Source: Maribellus comscasis (lineage in GTDB: Bacteria; Bacteroidota; Bacteroidia; Bacteroidales; Prolixibacteraceae). From it: DNA of 64,000 bases. Positions 25,140 through 34,516 of this stretch are shown here, piece by piece; positions within the stretch are counted from its first letter, which is position 1; each line of letters starts with the position of its first letter. A program made the position numbers and the translations under genes. The notes under the pieces are model-generated. The model searched no databases. It worked only from the letters and a program-made list of their open reading frames with translations, and was not told the DNA's origin. The stretch is taken from positions 4,798,001 to 4,862,000 of the forward strand of contig NZ_CP046401.1 in the NCBI RefSeq assembly GCF_009762775.1, in the 5' to 3' direction.

Positions 25140-25334
25140 ATGAATGTCCTTCTGGTTGCGACGTTTGGAAGTATTCCCCAATTTATTTTTCTCAGTTCAA
25201 TTCTCAAAAAATTGTTGTTAAATCCGAACGGAGCATATTTACTGCCAAACATCGTAGTTTGTTTATCATTCATCGCAGGAATTTGTTTGTTTGCGACACA
25301 AGAATTAAGTTTAAAAGATTATGTGTTAAGATGA
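25140..25334 (+). CDS. possible small membrane protein coupled to the LytS-type kinase
   Basis: A 64-codon frame from the ATG at 25140 encodes two hydrophobic stretches (NVLLVATFGSIPQFIFLSSI and AYLLPNIVVCLSFIAGICLF) separated by a short basic loop. Its stop codon overlaps the kinase ATG as ATGA (25331-25334), which is typical of translational coupling. No homologue is recognised. It may be a genuine accessory membrane peptide of the kinase or a chance frame. The kinase frame itself also stays open upstream to 25115 without an ATG. Confidence 0.35.
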   Translation: MNVLLVATFGSIPQFIFLSSILKKLLLNPNGAYLLPNIVVCLSFIAGICLFATQELSLKDYVLR

Positions 25335-26380
25335 CAAAGAATCATACTCCAATATTTTTAAGGTATAGGTTTTGGTGGCATGTCCTGTTCTGGGTGGTTG
25401 TATTGGTGGTATTCTGGCTTATTTATGCCGGGCACAGGGGCGAATACTATCAGGAATTTATTATCAATGTAATTCAGTTACCCGCCAAAATGATAGGTAC
25501 TTACACTTTTATTTACCTGATTCTTCCGCTGGCTACCGAAAAAAGAAAATTTGTGACTTTTGGAGTTTTTGTAGTGATTCACTTTTTTCTTTATGGAATT
25601 ATACTTCGTGCTTCCTATTATTTCACGAATCCTTTTCCCGGGGATATCGATTTTGAGCGGATTCCGTTTTTTGATTTGACCAGGATTCTCACCAAGGCTG
25701 CTTCAGATTATGTACTGCCGGGTATAGCGTCTGCAATCTACTTCTTTAAAAGATGGTATATTGAAGAACAGAAGAATAAAAAGATGGCAGAAGAAAAACT
25801 CGCAGCTGAACTAAATTTTTTAAAAGCGCAGATACACCCGCATTTTCTGTTTAATACCTTGAATAACTTATATACACTAACATTACTAAAATCTGAAGAA
25901 GCTCCGGATATTGTCTTAAAATTATCAGAGTTGCTTGACTATATGATTTATAAGAGCAATATCAGGTTTGTCCCTCTGGCAAATGAATTGGAAATTGTTG
26001 AGGGGTATATTGACCTCGAGAAAATGAGATATAGCGAAAGACTCGAATTATCATACTCGGTAAACGGAGAAGCTGATAAACACCAGATTGCGCCTCTTAT
26101 ATTGCTTCCATTTATTGAGAATTGTTTCAAACACGGTGCGAGTAAAGATCGTATAAAACCAGTGGTTGACATTGAAATAAATATCATGTCTGAGTTTCTT
26201 ACTTTAAAAGCAATCAATTCAGTTCCTGAAAAAAAAGGAAAAGAGGAGCCTGAAAATGAAGGTATTGGATTGAGCAATGTGAAAAGAAGGCTTGAGTTGA
26301 TTTATCCTGATAAATACGAGCTTGAAATCAATTCAAATAACAGGTTGTTTGGGGTGGAATTAAAAATATTTTGGGTGTAA
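25331..26380 (+). CDS. LytS-type sensor histidine kinase (His_kinase family)
   Basis: The product is 349 residues from the first ATG (25331). The frame is open from a TTG at 25115, but that N-terminus lacks hydrophobic character. Four membrane segments (about residues 10-150; FWWHVLFWVVVLVVFWLIYA is the first) precede the cytosolic kinase part. The phospho-acceptor motif QIHPHFLFNTLNNLY has its conserved His at residue 171. ATP-binding boxes follow (LPFIENCFKHGA, the N box; EGIGLSNVKRRLEL, the G box). The response regulator gene starts 9 bp after its stop. The signal is unknown; with the GH3 gene behind, a carbohydrate signal is possible. Confidence 0.9.
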   Translation: MTKNHTPIFLRYRFWWHVLFWVVVLVVFWLIYAGHRGEYYQEFIINVIQLPAKMIGTYTFIYLILPLATEKRKFVTFGVFVVIHFFLYGIILRASYYFTNPFPGDIDFERIPFFDLTRILTKAASDYVLPGIASAIYFFKRWYIEEQKNKKMAEEKLAAELNFLKAQIHPHFLFNTLNNLYTLTLLKSEEAPDIVLKLSELLDYMIYKSNIRFVPLANELEIVEGYIDLEKMRYSERLELSYSVNGEADKHQIAPLILLPFIENCFKHGASKDRIKPVVDIEINIMSEFLTLKAINSVPEKKGKEEPENEGIGLSNVKRRLELIYPDKYELEINSNNRLFGVELKIFWV

Positions 26381-26389
26381 TATTTTACT

Positions 26390-27118
26390 ATGGAAACAAA
26401 AGTACAATGTTTGATCGTGGATGATGAACCTCTGGCCATTGAGTTACTGAAGTTACATTTGAGTAAGCTTAGTTCTATAGAAATAGCAGGTGCAGTTGAA
26501 GATGCAGTTGATGCGATTGATTTTTTGAATACACATAAAGTTGATCTTATGTTTTTGGATATCCACATGCCCGAAATGAAAGGAACAGAATTACTAAGAT
26601 CGTTAAAAAATCCTCCTGCTGTTATCTTTACAACAGCCTACCGCCAGTATGCGCTTGAAGGCTACGACCTGAATGTACTCGACTATTTGGTAAAACCTAT
26701 TTCATTCGGGCGTTTAACGCAGGCCGTTGAAAAATATTTTGCTTATCATATCCAGGGAAGAAGCAAGTTTTTACGTGAAGCTGAAAAAAGCGAAGAATTT
26801 CTTTATTTGCAGGAAAGAAGTTTTATTCACAAAATTCCACTCATTGAAATTGTATATGCAGAAAGTATGGGGGATAACCTGACCTTTTATCTCAACAACA
26901 GAGAGATTACCAGCAGATGCACCGTTTCTTCGGTGGAAGAATTTTTGTCACGGAATGGTTTTTTAAGGATACATCGTTCCTATATCGTTTCTCTTAAGCG
27001 AATAACAAGCTTTGGCCCGGTGAGTGTTTTTATCGGGCAGAAGGAGTTGCCCATCGGAAAAACTTATCGGAAAAACGTACTTGATCAGCTTAATTATAAA
27101 GCATTTTTTAACAAATAA
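26390..27118 (+). CDS. LytTR-family response regulator
   Basis: The 242-residue product has a receiver domain (about 1-120) with acidic pocket residues at 11-12 (IVDDEP) and the phospho-acceptor Asp at about 57 in LMFLDIHMPEMKG. A LytTR DNA-binding domain follows (about 140-240; FLRIHRSYIVSLKRI). It is the cognate partner of the kinase encoded 9 bp upstream. The frame ends 10 bp before the GH3 start codon at 27129, so the three genes are probably one transcript, an unusual case of a LytTR pair co-transcribed with a glycosidase. Confidence 0.92.
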   Translation: METKVQCLIVDDEPLAIELLKLHLSKLSSIEIAGAVEDAVDAIDFLNTHKVDLMFLDIHMPEMKGTELLRSLKNPPAVIFTTAYRQYALEGYDLNVLDYLVKPISFGRLTQAVEKYFAYHIQGRSKFLREAEKSEEFLYLQERSFIHKIPLIEIVYAESMGDNLTFYLNNREITSRCTVSSVEEFLSRNGFLRIHRSYIVSLKRITSFGPVSVFIGQKELPIGKTYRKNVLDQLNYKAFFNK

Positions 27119-27128
27119 AACTAAACCA

Positions 27129-29648
27129 ATGAACCGAACTAAAAAAACTAACACATCAGAAGGACTGTTACTTACGATGGTAATATTGATGGTTTTTGGA
27201 GCCTTTTTATTTACCGCATGTAAAACGAATAGTTATCCCCAAAAAACTGAGCCTGTTGGTTCGGGCGATGTTAAGTGGGAGGAAAAACAGGCTCCGGAAG
27301 GTTGGAGTATGGTAAGCAATAAAAACGGGACTACTCTTGGATATTCGATGACTTCGGGGCTTTCACTTATCCAGGTGGATGGATACGCATTTAAAGATCT
27401 CAATAGAAATAACTTGCTGGATGAATTTGAAGACTGGCGCCTTGATTTTGAAACAAGGGCGAAAGCCATGGTGGATGAGATTTCGGTTGAGCAGATGATG
27501 GGCATGAAAATGAATCCTTTTGGCGGCTGGAGGGTTAATCCTGATTCACTTGACTCCGTAATGAAAAATTCACTGGATCTGGGTTACAGACAACTTCGGG
27601 CGCCCCGCGGAGGCACTGCTGACGCAAAGACAAAGGTTAACTGGAACAATATGGTACAGGAATATATTGAAAGCCTGGATGAAATTGTCTGTGTTCCTGC
27701 GGTTTGGATAGATGATCCCCGGTCGGGAGACGTATCAAGCTGGCCTAGTAATCTTGGTATGGCGGCGACCTTTGATCCTGAAGTTGGAGCCCAATATGGC
27801 AGAATGATGTCAGAAGAATGGCGTGCAATGGGGATATCAATGCAGGTCGCAACGCAAATGGACCTTGCAACGGAACCACGATGGAAACGAATTCCAGGGA
27901 CGTTTGGAGAAGATCCTGCGCTGTCGATGGATATGGCCAGGGCTGTAATCAATGGCTGGCAATCAACCTACGATGAAGAAGGAAACGATCTGGGCTGGGG
28001 AAAACACAGTGTAAACAATCAGATGAAACATTTTCCCGGAGACGGTGCCGCTGAAGGTGGTCGTGAGTCGCACACACGTGACGGAGCATATAACATTTTC
28101 CCGGGAGGTCAGTTTTTTACACATGTTTTGCCATTTCTTGCCTGCATGGATTTGCCCGGGAAAACCAAAACGGTATCGGCTGCCATGACAAACTATTCGG
28201 TAGGAATTGAAGCAGATGGATCGCCGGTGGGAGAGGAGCGTGTAGGCTCAAGCTATAGTCAATATAAAATCAACGATTTGTTGCGGGATAAGTACGGCTG
28301 GGACGGTTATATTTTAACTGACTTTGGCATTCTTACCAGCAAGAATTATGGCGTTGAAGATTTAAGCCCGGTTGAAAAAAGACTAGCCATCCTGGAAGCG
28401 GGTTGTGATGCATTTGGAGGCGAAGGTGGTGGCTTGCAGGAAAGTGTTGATATTGCAATGGAAGCTTATGAACTTGGGTGCGCCAATCGGGGTAAAGCTG
28501 AAATGGATAAAATCATGAAAAAAGGAACGGAGAGGATTCTTCGAACTCACTTTAATATCGGCATTGTTGACAATCCATATCTGAGTGTTAAAGTTGCCGA
28601 ATCTACTTACAAGAAACCTGAGCATGAAGCGGCCGGCCATCAGGCACACCTTAAATCGGTTGTAATGCTGAAGAACAGCGGCGGCATCATTCACAAAGCA
28701 TCAGCTGAAGCTGAAAGACCCAAAGTATATATTCCCCGGTTATATTCGGCAGCGACAGGTGGGTGGAGAAGGACACCTGCATCCGCAGAACCGGGATTTA
28801 ATCTTGAAGCAGCCGGAGAATATTACGATGTGGTGACCGATGCGCTGGCTGATAAGTTTACCGCCCCGGCTGATGAAAAAGGTAATCCAACCTTATCTCC
28901 AAACGATATAATACGCGCATCAAAAGAAGAAATAGCTGAATGTGATTTTGCCGTTGTAAGAATAACCAGTCCGCAAAACGGAAATCCAACATTTATGGAA
29001 TCCGGAGGCATGAGGGATGACGGTGTGGAATCTAAAGATATCGCAGCTGAGCGCGAGAAATATATCTATCTGCCAATTTCATTACAATATCGGCCATATA
29101 CTGCCAATTCAGAATTTGTGCGTCAGGAGTCTTTAGGGGGAGATATGATAGAGATGCCAGAGCAATCGGCTGAGGGAGAAACAAAGAAGTTCATAAAGGA
29201 AAATCGTTCCTATTATGGCAAGACAGGAATCATAACAAATGAAAGTCATCTGGACCTGGTGCTGAACATCGCGGCTCTGGCTGACAAAGTCATTGTTGCA
29301 GTAGATGCATCTAGTCCTATGGTTTTTGGGGAATTTGAGAGCGAAGTTGATGCAATCCTCGTGGGATTTGGTGGTGGCCGGTCTGCCTGGTTGCCTGATG
29401 AGGTATTTCTTGAGATTATAGCGGGGCAGGTAGAGCCTTCCGGATTGCTGCCGCTTCAGATGCCCGCGAATATGGAGACTGTCGAGGCGCAATTTGAGGA
29501 TGTGCCAAGGGATATGGAATGTTATACTGACAATGAAGGCAATAGCTATGACTTTGCATTTGGTCTGAATTGGTCGGGTGTAATCAGCGATAAGCGAACA
29601 GCAGAATATAATGTAGAACCAATTGTAGGTGAAGCACCACGAAACTAA
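27129..29648 (+). CDS. glycoside hydrolase family 3 lipoprotein
   Basis: From the ATG at 27129 (the open frame reaches 27024, inside the regulator gene) the product is 839 residues. It has a lipoprotein signal with Cys near residue 33 (FGAFLFTAC). The GH3 N-terminal barrel shows KHFPGDGAAEGGRESHTRDG and GWDGYILTDFGIL, where the Asp of LTDFG is in the position of the catalytic nucleophile. The C-terminal alpha/beta sandwich continues to the GLNWSG region near the end. Beta-glucosidase, xylosidase or related exo-activity is expected at the outer membrane or in the periplasm. The family is clear; the exact sugar is not. Confidence 0.88.
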   Translation: MNRTKKTNTSEGLLLTMVILMVFGAFLFTACKTNSYPQKTEPVGSGDVKWEEKQAPEGWSMVSNKNGTTLGYSMTSGLSLIQVDGYAFKDLNRNNLLDEFEDWRLDFETRAKAMVDEISVEQMMGMKMNPFGGWRVNPDSLDSVMKNSLDLGYRQLRAPRGGTADAKTKVNWNNMVQEYIESLDEIVCVPAVWIDDPRSGDVSSWPSNLGMAATFDPEVGAQYGRMMSEEWRAMGISMQVATQMDLATEPRWKRIPGTFGEDPALSMDMARAVINGWQSTYDEEGNDLGWGKHSVNNQMKHFPGDGAAEGGRESHTRDGAYNIFPGGQFFTHVLPFLACMDLPGKTKTVSAAMTNYSVGIEADGSPVGEERVGSSYSQYKINDLLRDKYGWDGYILTDFGILTSKNYGVEDLSPVEKRLAILEAGCDAFGGEGGGLQESVDIAMEAYELGCANRGKAEMDKIMKKGTERILRTHFNIGIVDNPYLSVKVAESTYKKPEHEAAGHQAHLKSVVMLKNSGGIIHKASAEAERPKVYIPRLYSAATGGWRRTPASAEPGFNLEAAGEYYDVVTDALADKFTAPADEKGNPTLSPNDIIRASKEEIAECDFAVVRITSPQNGNPTFMESGGMRDDGVESKDIAAEREKYIYLPISLQYRPYTANSEFVRQESLGGDMIEMPEQSAEGETKKFIKENRSYYGKTGIITNESHLDLVLNIAALADKVIVAVDASSPMVFGEFESEVDAILVGFGGGRSAWLPDEVFLEIIAGQVEPSGLLPLQMPANMETVEAQFEDVPRDMECYTDNEGNSYDFAFGLNWSGVISDKRTAEYNVEPIVGEAPRN

Positions 29649-29818
29649 AAGTTAAGAAGGAACTGGCCATTTTTACAAGTCCAGGGCCGGATGAACCGGC
29701 GGGTATTCCTTTAATTCTATCAGAAGAACTGTGGTGTCTAAAATTGACTTTATCTGCTAATTAATGAATATCTGTAATACAAATACTTTGTATTAGGATA
29801 CTTTTTTGATTTTCAGCT

Positions 29819-31195
29819 TTAGTTACCATCGGGCTTTTTAATTTCTGCAAACGGACTATCCGGCCAAAAGAAATTTTTAAACGTGTCGGGTTTTGATGGA
29901 TTAAATTTCCCGAAATCATTTACTACATATTTTGTCAGATCTAAATTTTGCTCCAGTATTCCCTGAACAACACATTTTGCAAGTTCGTAAGCACCGTATG
30001 CATTAAAATGCGTATTATCCGCCAAAGGTTCTTCCTGATTAGGAAAAGTATTTGCCGGGTAATGCACAAAAGCATTTTTTGAACCCTCAATTCCCAAAGC
30101 TTCATAAAAATCCTTGCTCATAGCATTCAGATCGATTAGTGGAATATTTTCTTTTGCAGCCAGTTGCCGCATAGCATCGGGGTATTCCTCCAGTGTATTC
30201 ACAATTTTTCCCTCATCGTCAAACTTGCGCCTGTTGGTCGAAGTAACGAATACTGTTTTTCCACCTTTCTTTTTGGCCTCATTCATATAATAACGCAATT
30301 CTTCCTGATAGCTGGTAAAAGGTTCCACATGGCTACTACCCGGTTTCTGATCATTGTGTGCGAATTCTATAAACAGGTAATCGCCGGGCTTCATTACACT
30401 TAGGATTTTCTTCAAACGGTTTTCCCCTCTAAATGCTTTTAGTGTTTCCCCTGATTCGGCAAAATTAGCAACAACAATTTCTGGTTTCAGAAATCGTGTA
30501 AACATTTGTCCCCACGATGCCCAGGGCTCATAGTCCTGATCGGTAACTGTTGAATTGCCGGCAAGAAATATTACAGGAAGTTCATCCGCTTTTTCAATCT
30601 GAATGGAACGAACGGAAGGATTTTTACCGTTGAATTCAAGATTCAAACTCTTATCCCAGTTCTTGTATGGTAGTTCTCTCGATTTAAGCCGAATGCTTTC
30701 TGTATCATTGATTTGAGGAAAACGAACATCCACAACAATTGTTTTGATTACAATATCTCCCTTATTTATTTTTATATTTTCGAGCATCAGCCGACGTGAT
30801 TCTGCTTTAACGGTGATTGCTGATTCTTCTTTTGAATTGCCAAGTGCAAGAGTGATTTTGTAGCGTCCTTCCGGCACATCAAGTTGAAAATAAAATGGCG
30901 CATCCGAGCTAAGCCCGTCATTTGTTGCTTCTTCTAAACCATTTTGTTTGAATGCTTTTATATCTCCAAAGGGAATTATTCCATAGCCGGTTTTTTCAGA
31001 ATATAATGATTCATCTGTAATAGAAGTAAAACCCTCATTTACTTTTCCTTTACCAAAATCAAACTTCCAGATTTGTGCTTTGCTTTGCTGATAGTCCGGC
31101 TGTTTCTGCTGAATTTTAGTATTTCCACCGTTAATTGTTGCAAAGCTGACATTAAAGCTCAAAATTAAAACCCAAATAATTATAATTCTAGTCAT
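29819..31195 (-). CDS. rhamnogalacturonan acetylesterase-like SGNH esterase (CE12 type)
   Basis: The 458-residue product carries a signal peptide (ending near SFATING). An N-terminal beta-rich region (about 40-210) precedes the SGNH domain. The nucleophile block is VIFLAGNSTVTD, the Gly block is ANFAESGETLKAF, the Asn block is FIEFAHNDQ, and the C-terminal Asp/His is in DNTHFNAYGAYELA. These are the blocks of CE12 rhamnogalacturonan acetylesterases, which remove acetyl groups from pectin backbones. It is the last gene of an operon with the DUF5107 protein (13-bp gap) and the MFS transporter. Function as a pectin esterase is a family-level inference. Confidence 0.85.
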   Translation of the reverse strand: MTRIIIIWVLILSFNVSFATINGGNTKIQQKQPDYQQSKAQIWKFDFGKGKVNEGFTSITDESLYSEKTGYGIIPFGDIKAFKQNGLEEATNDGLSSDAPFYFQLDVPEGRYKITLALGNSKEESAITVKAESRRLMLENIKINKGDIVIKTIVVDVRFPQINDTESIRLKSRELPYKNWDKSLNLEFNGKNPSVRSIQIEKADELPVIFLAGNSTVTDQDYEPWASWGQMFTRFLKPEIVVANFAESGETLKAFRGENRLKKILSVMKPGDYLFIEFAHNDQKPGSSHVEPFTSYQEELRYYMNEAKKKGGKTVFVTSTNRRKFDDEGKIVNTLEEYPDAMRQLAAKENIPLIDLNAMSKDFYEALGIEGSKNAFVHYPANTFPNQEEPLADNTHFNAYGAYELAKCVVQGILEQNLDLTKYVVNDFGKFNPSKPDTFKNFFWPDSPFAEIKKPDGN

Positions 31196-31208
31196 TATGA
31201 AAATCTTT

Positions 31209-34200
31209 TTACTTTATTAATTTTTGATTTACGGATGCTCCCGCATGATAAGGATCTTCTGAGAGAACTTTATCAAATTCCGGTTTTGCTTTTATTTTAT
31301 TGCCTAATCCAAGGTGGCCCAAAGCCATTAAATAATGGCAATGTTGCTCATGACGTTTTTGTAAATTCTCCTCGAAGATCAGTAAATCGGGAAGTGATAC
31401 AGCAAAGTAATCCATTTTAAAGGGTATGAAAAGGTATTTTTCACCATATTTAAGTAATTTATTAAAACGGCGGCGGGCTTCTACACCACGGTTTAATTTT
31501 AGCAGTGCCAATCCCTGATAAAATATTTTATCCGCTTGCTGGTCGTTGTAATACATTGCCACACTGGGTTCCGATAATCCAACCGCTGCATTTTCCCAGG
31601 CTTCGCTGGCTTTTTCTGTTTCTCCTAAACCTTCATATGCACACCCCAGCCAGTAGTTGACGTCATTCTCCTGTGCACCAAATAATTTTCCTTCACCCAA
31701 ATTGTGAGGGTAATAAAAACAAGACATTAAATGCTCAATGGCATCCCGATAGTTTTTAGAATGGATTAATTTTTTAGCTAACTCAATATGAGAATACAAA
31801 TATTGGCCAGTTACTTTGCCTTCGCCGCCTTCCCAGGGATGGAACTTACGTTTCATAATCAATTCAAGAGCTTTTTCTTCCTTACCGGTTAGATTGTAAA
31901 GCGTTGCTTTTTCGAGGTATAGGTCATCTCTGAAATCTACTTCAACCGGATATTTTTCCAGAAAAGCCAAACGCTTTTCAGCCGATACTCCTAATTTCTT
32001 GTATAATTGATCCAATTCCATCAATACCCGAGCATCGCTTGTATCCAGTTTAAAAGCTTTTTCGAGCGATGCCCGCGCGGCCTGTGGATTGTTTTGTTTG
32101 TTGTAATAAGCCAGTGCCAGGTTCCGATGAACGGTTGGAAAAGAATCATCGATCGTCCTTGATTTTTCCCAACACTCAGTAGCTTCTTTATGTTGACGAT
32201 TTCCATACCAGAAATTCCCCGTATAGTACCAGGCTTTTGCATCTCCGGGATTTATTTCCACTGCTTTTTGCAATGCTAAAAGTTCTTCCTGTTTATTTGG
32301 GAAACAGTAATCAGGCGGCATTTTCATTGCCTTTTTGAATACTTTTTCCGATTTTACAGTTTCGCCCATTAGCGCATAATAGTACCCTTTAAAATAGAAG
32401 GGCATTGGGTAAACCCGGGTTTTATCAGCAATATGAAGATCGATAAAATCAACAGCCTCTTTATAACAGCCAGCCATGGCATAATCCAGAGAGAATTCGA
32501 TAAAATTGTGTACGTAATCCCGCATCAATTCTTTCAAATCTTCCATTACCGATTTTTCTTTGGTAATGAGGTATTTTTCATAGATTGCACCGAAGTTAAA
32601 ACCATCCATTTCCAGCGACTCTTGAATCAGTTTTAAAGCCTCATCTGTTTTCCCAAATCCCCTTAGTAAAATCATTTTTAAGTGACGTGCCTTCTGATTT
32701 AACCCGTTTCGCCATAGGGATCGATTCACCAGTGTCAGCGCTTTATCTTTGTTTCCGAGTATAGAATCGATTTGCGCTGCCTGGAAAAATCCGCTATCCT
32801 GCCATGCTCCGTTCCACGTTGATTTAAAGAACCAATCATAGGCTTCTTCCAACTTTCCCTGCATCCGCAAGCAAAAGCCTAAATTATAGAGCGGTTCGCC
32901 ATCGTATGGATTGGGATTTCTTTCAGTCAAAGTCTCTGTTGCTGTTCGGAAATAAGGTTCCGCATCTGTAAATTTACCCCTTCTCATCAACCAGAGTCCC
33001 ATGGCGTTGTTGTTACGCACATCACCGTGTTCGCGTTTTAAAGCTTCTTTGTAATAGGCAGTAGGATCGTAGGTTGCATGCCGGTATTGTTCTAAATGCA
33101 AACCGCGTAAATAAAGTTGTTCCACCGATTTTATCTCTTCCGGATCTTTCGCTGGTTTAGCAGGATAGGGGATGGGGTTCAGCTTCTCAGGCTCGGTTTG
33201 CCAATCCACTAAAATTCTTTTTTCCCTGCTTACAAGAGAAACGTAACAATCTTCCAGATTAATATTTTCCCCGATAAATTTATCGAAACTCATTTCGGGA
33301 GACAGATCAACTGCCTGCTCAAAAACCAACTGTCCTTCACTTTTAACAGAAATACTTGTTTTGGGATACTCAGCAGTAGCATATGCTTTTAACCGGACTC
33401 CATTTCCTTCATGCTCCAGGTTGATCATGGCTTCTTTGGTTGCATTTTTTACTACTCCTAAATCGCGGTAGGGCATAAAATACTGGTTGAAGCTTTTCTC
33501 TTCATAGGGTTGTAACCATGAAAAATCAGGCTGGTTGTCGGTGTATACACCACACATTAGTTCAATGTAAGGGCCGTCTTCATCTGTCAGGTTACGATCC
33601 CAGGCCTGCCCAAAATCGCCGTTCCCCCAGGTCCACTGTTTTTTTCCGGGTGATAGGTGATGATCGGCTACATGCAACAGACCTCCTTTGGAATCGTTTT
33701 CATAACCACCCACAAAATTATATTTTGAAGTAATGGCCATGTAGCTTGTCGGAACCGGAATATTTTTGTAACGAGAAATGTCGACACCAGCAGAATAATC
33801 CACTTTGTAATAGGTACCGGTTGCTATTGGGAAGCTGGAAACATCGCGTTTGCCATGATCAAATACGGCATTTACATCGGGTGGAAAAACCGATTGGTAT
33901 TCATCGTTTACTTTTACGGCAGGGTTGGCCCACCAAAGGAAAGTCTGCGGATGCGGTGTGCGGTTATATAATTTAACTTTAATTTCGAGGTAAGCTTTGT
34001 CAGGGTAAAGCGTAAAACCAGCCATCCCTTTTGTACGAAACATTCTTTCCACTTCGCTGCACCAAACCGTTGCGCTGCCATCTTTATTTTCTTCTATTAG
34101 CGAGTCCACGGGTTCGTATGTAGATGGACGATGATGTTGTGGCCAGTTGAATTCAATACCTCCTGAAATCCAGGGCCCGGTCAATCCAACCAGTGCCGGT

Positions 34201-34505
34201 TTTATCACCTGATTGTAATAGACAAAATGGCGTTGTTTGGTTTTATCATAAGCCATCTGAACGCGTCCTCCCAATTCGGGAAGTATCATTATTTTCAGGT
34301 ATTTGTTTTCCAGATAAATGGCATTCCATTCTTTATCCTCTTTTTCATCCATAATTTTTTCAATTACAGGATGCGGGTAAACAACACCACTACTTCCCTG
34401 ATAAACTCTTTTTTCCAAAAAAATGGGATTTTTCTCAGGTTTTCCGATTCCGTAAGTTGGAATCATTATCTTTTCTTGCCAGGCTTTAACCTTCATTTTA
34501 CTCAT
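31209..34505 (-). CDS. DUF5107 domain protein with long TPR array
   Basis: The 1098-residue product has no signal peptide and is probably cytosolic. The first ~400 residues are the DUF5107 domain, whose beta-strand content and motifs (LPELGGRVQMAYDKT, GGIEFNWPQHH) resemble galactose-mutarotase-like sandwiches. The remainder (about 460-1098) consists of TPR-type helical repeats such as EPLYNLGFCLRMQGKLEEAY and AWYYTGNFWYGNRQHKEATE. The activity of DUF5107 is not established to my knowledge; a role in handling imported sugars is suggested by its place between the MFS sugar porter (11-bp gap) and the esterase. Confidence 0.75.
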   Translation of the reverse strand: MSKMKVKAWQEKIMIPTYGIGKPEKNPIFLEKRVYQGSSGVVYPHPVIEKIMDEKEDKEWNAIYLENKYLKIMILPELGGRVQMAYDKTKQRHFVYYNQVIKPALVGLTGPWISGGIEFNWPQHHRPSTYEPVDSLIEENKDGSATVWCSEVERMFRTKGMAGFTLYPDKAYLEIKVKLYNRTPHPQTFLWWANPAVKVNDEYQSVFPPDVNAVFDHGKRDVSSFPIATGTYYKVDYSAGVDISRYKNIPVPTSYMAITSKYNFVGGYENDSKGGLLHVADHHLSPGKKQWTWGNGDFGQAWDRNLTDEDGPYIELMCGVYTDNQPDFSWLQPYEEKSFNQYFMPYRDLGVVKNATKEAMINLEHEGNGVRLKAYATAEYPKTSISVKSEGQLVFEQAVDLSPEMSFDKFIGENINLEDCYVSLVSREKRILVDWQTEPEKLNPIPYPAKPAKDPEEIKSVEQLYLRGLHLEQYRHATYDPTAYYKEALKREHGDVRNNNAMGLWLMRRGKFTDAEPYFRTATETLTERNPNPYDGEPLYNLGFCLRMQGKLEEAYDWFFKSTWNGAWQDSGFFQAAQIDSILGNKDKALTLVNRSLWRNGLNQKARHLKMILLRGFGKTDEALKLIQESLEMDGFNFGAIYEKYLITKEKSVMEDLKELMRDYVHNFIEFSLDYAMAGCYKEAVDFIDLHIADKTRVYPMPFYFKGYYYALMGETVKSEKVFKKAMKMPPDYCFPNKQEELLALQKAVEINPGDAKAWYYTGNFWYGNRQHKEATECWEKSRTIDDSFPTVHRNLALAYYNKQNNPQAARASLEKAFKLDTSDARVLMELDQLYKKLGVSAEKRLAFLEKYPVEVDFRDDLYLEKATLYNLTGKEEKALELIMKRKFHPWEGGEGKVTGQYLYSHIELAKKLIHSKNYRDAIEHLMSCFYYPHNLGEGKLFGAQENDVNYWLGCAYEGLGETEKASEAWENAAVGLSEPSVAMYYNDQQADKIFYQGLALLKLNRGVEARRRFNKLLKYGEKYLFIPFKMDYFAVSLPDLLIFEENLQKRHEQHCHYLMALGHLGLGNKIKAKPEFDKVLSEDPYHAGASVNQKLIK

Positions 34506-34516
34506 TTTTCTTGCCT

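Noticed and set aside
27024..27128. GH3 frame open 35 codons upstream of the chosen start
   Set aside because: This part lies inside the response-regulator gene in another frame; the ATG at 27129 starts a standard lipoprotein signal peptide.
29686..29700. GCCGG-ATGAA-CCGGC hairpin after the GH3 gene as a terminator
   Set aside because: The stem is only 5 bp and no T run follows on either strand.
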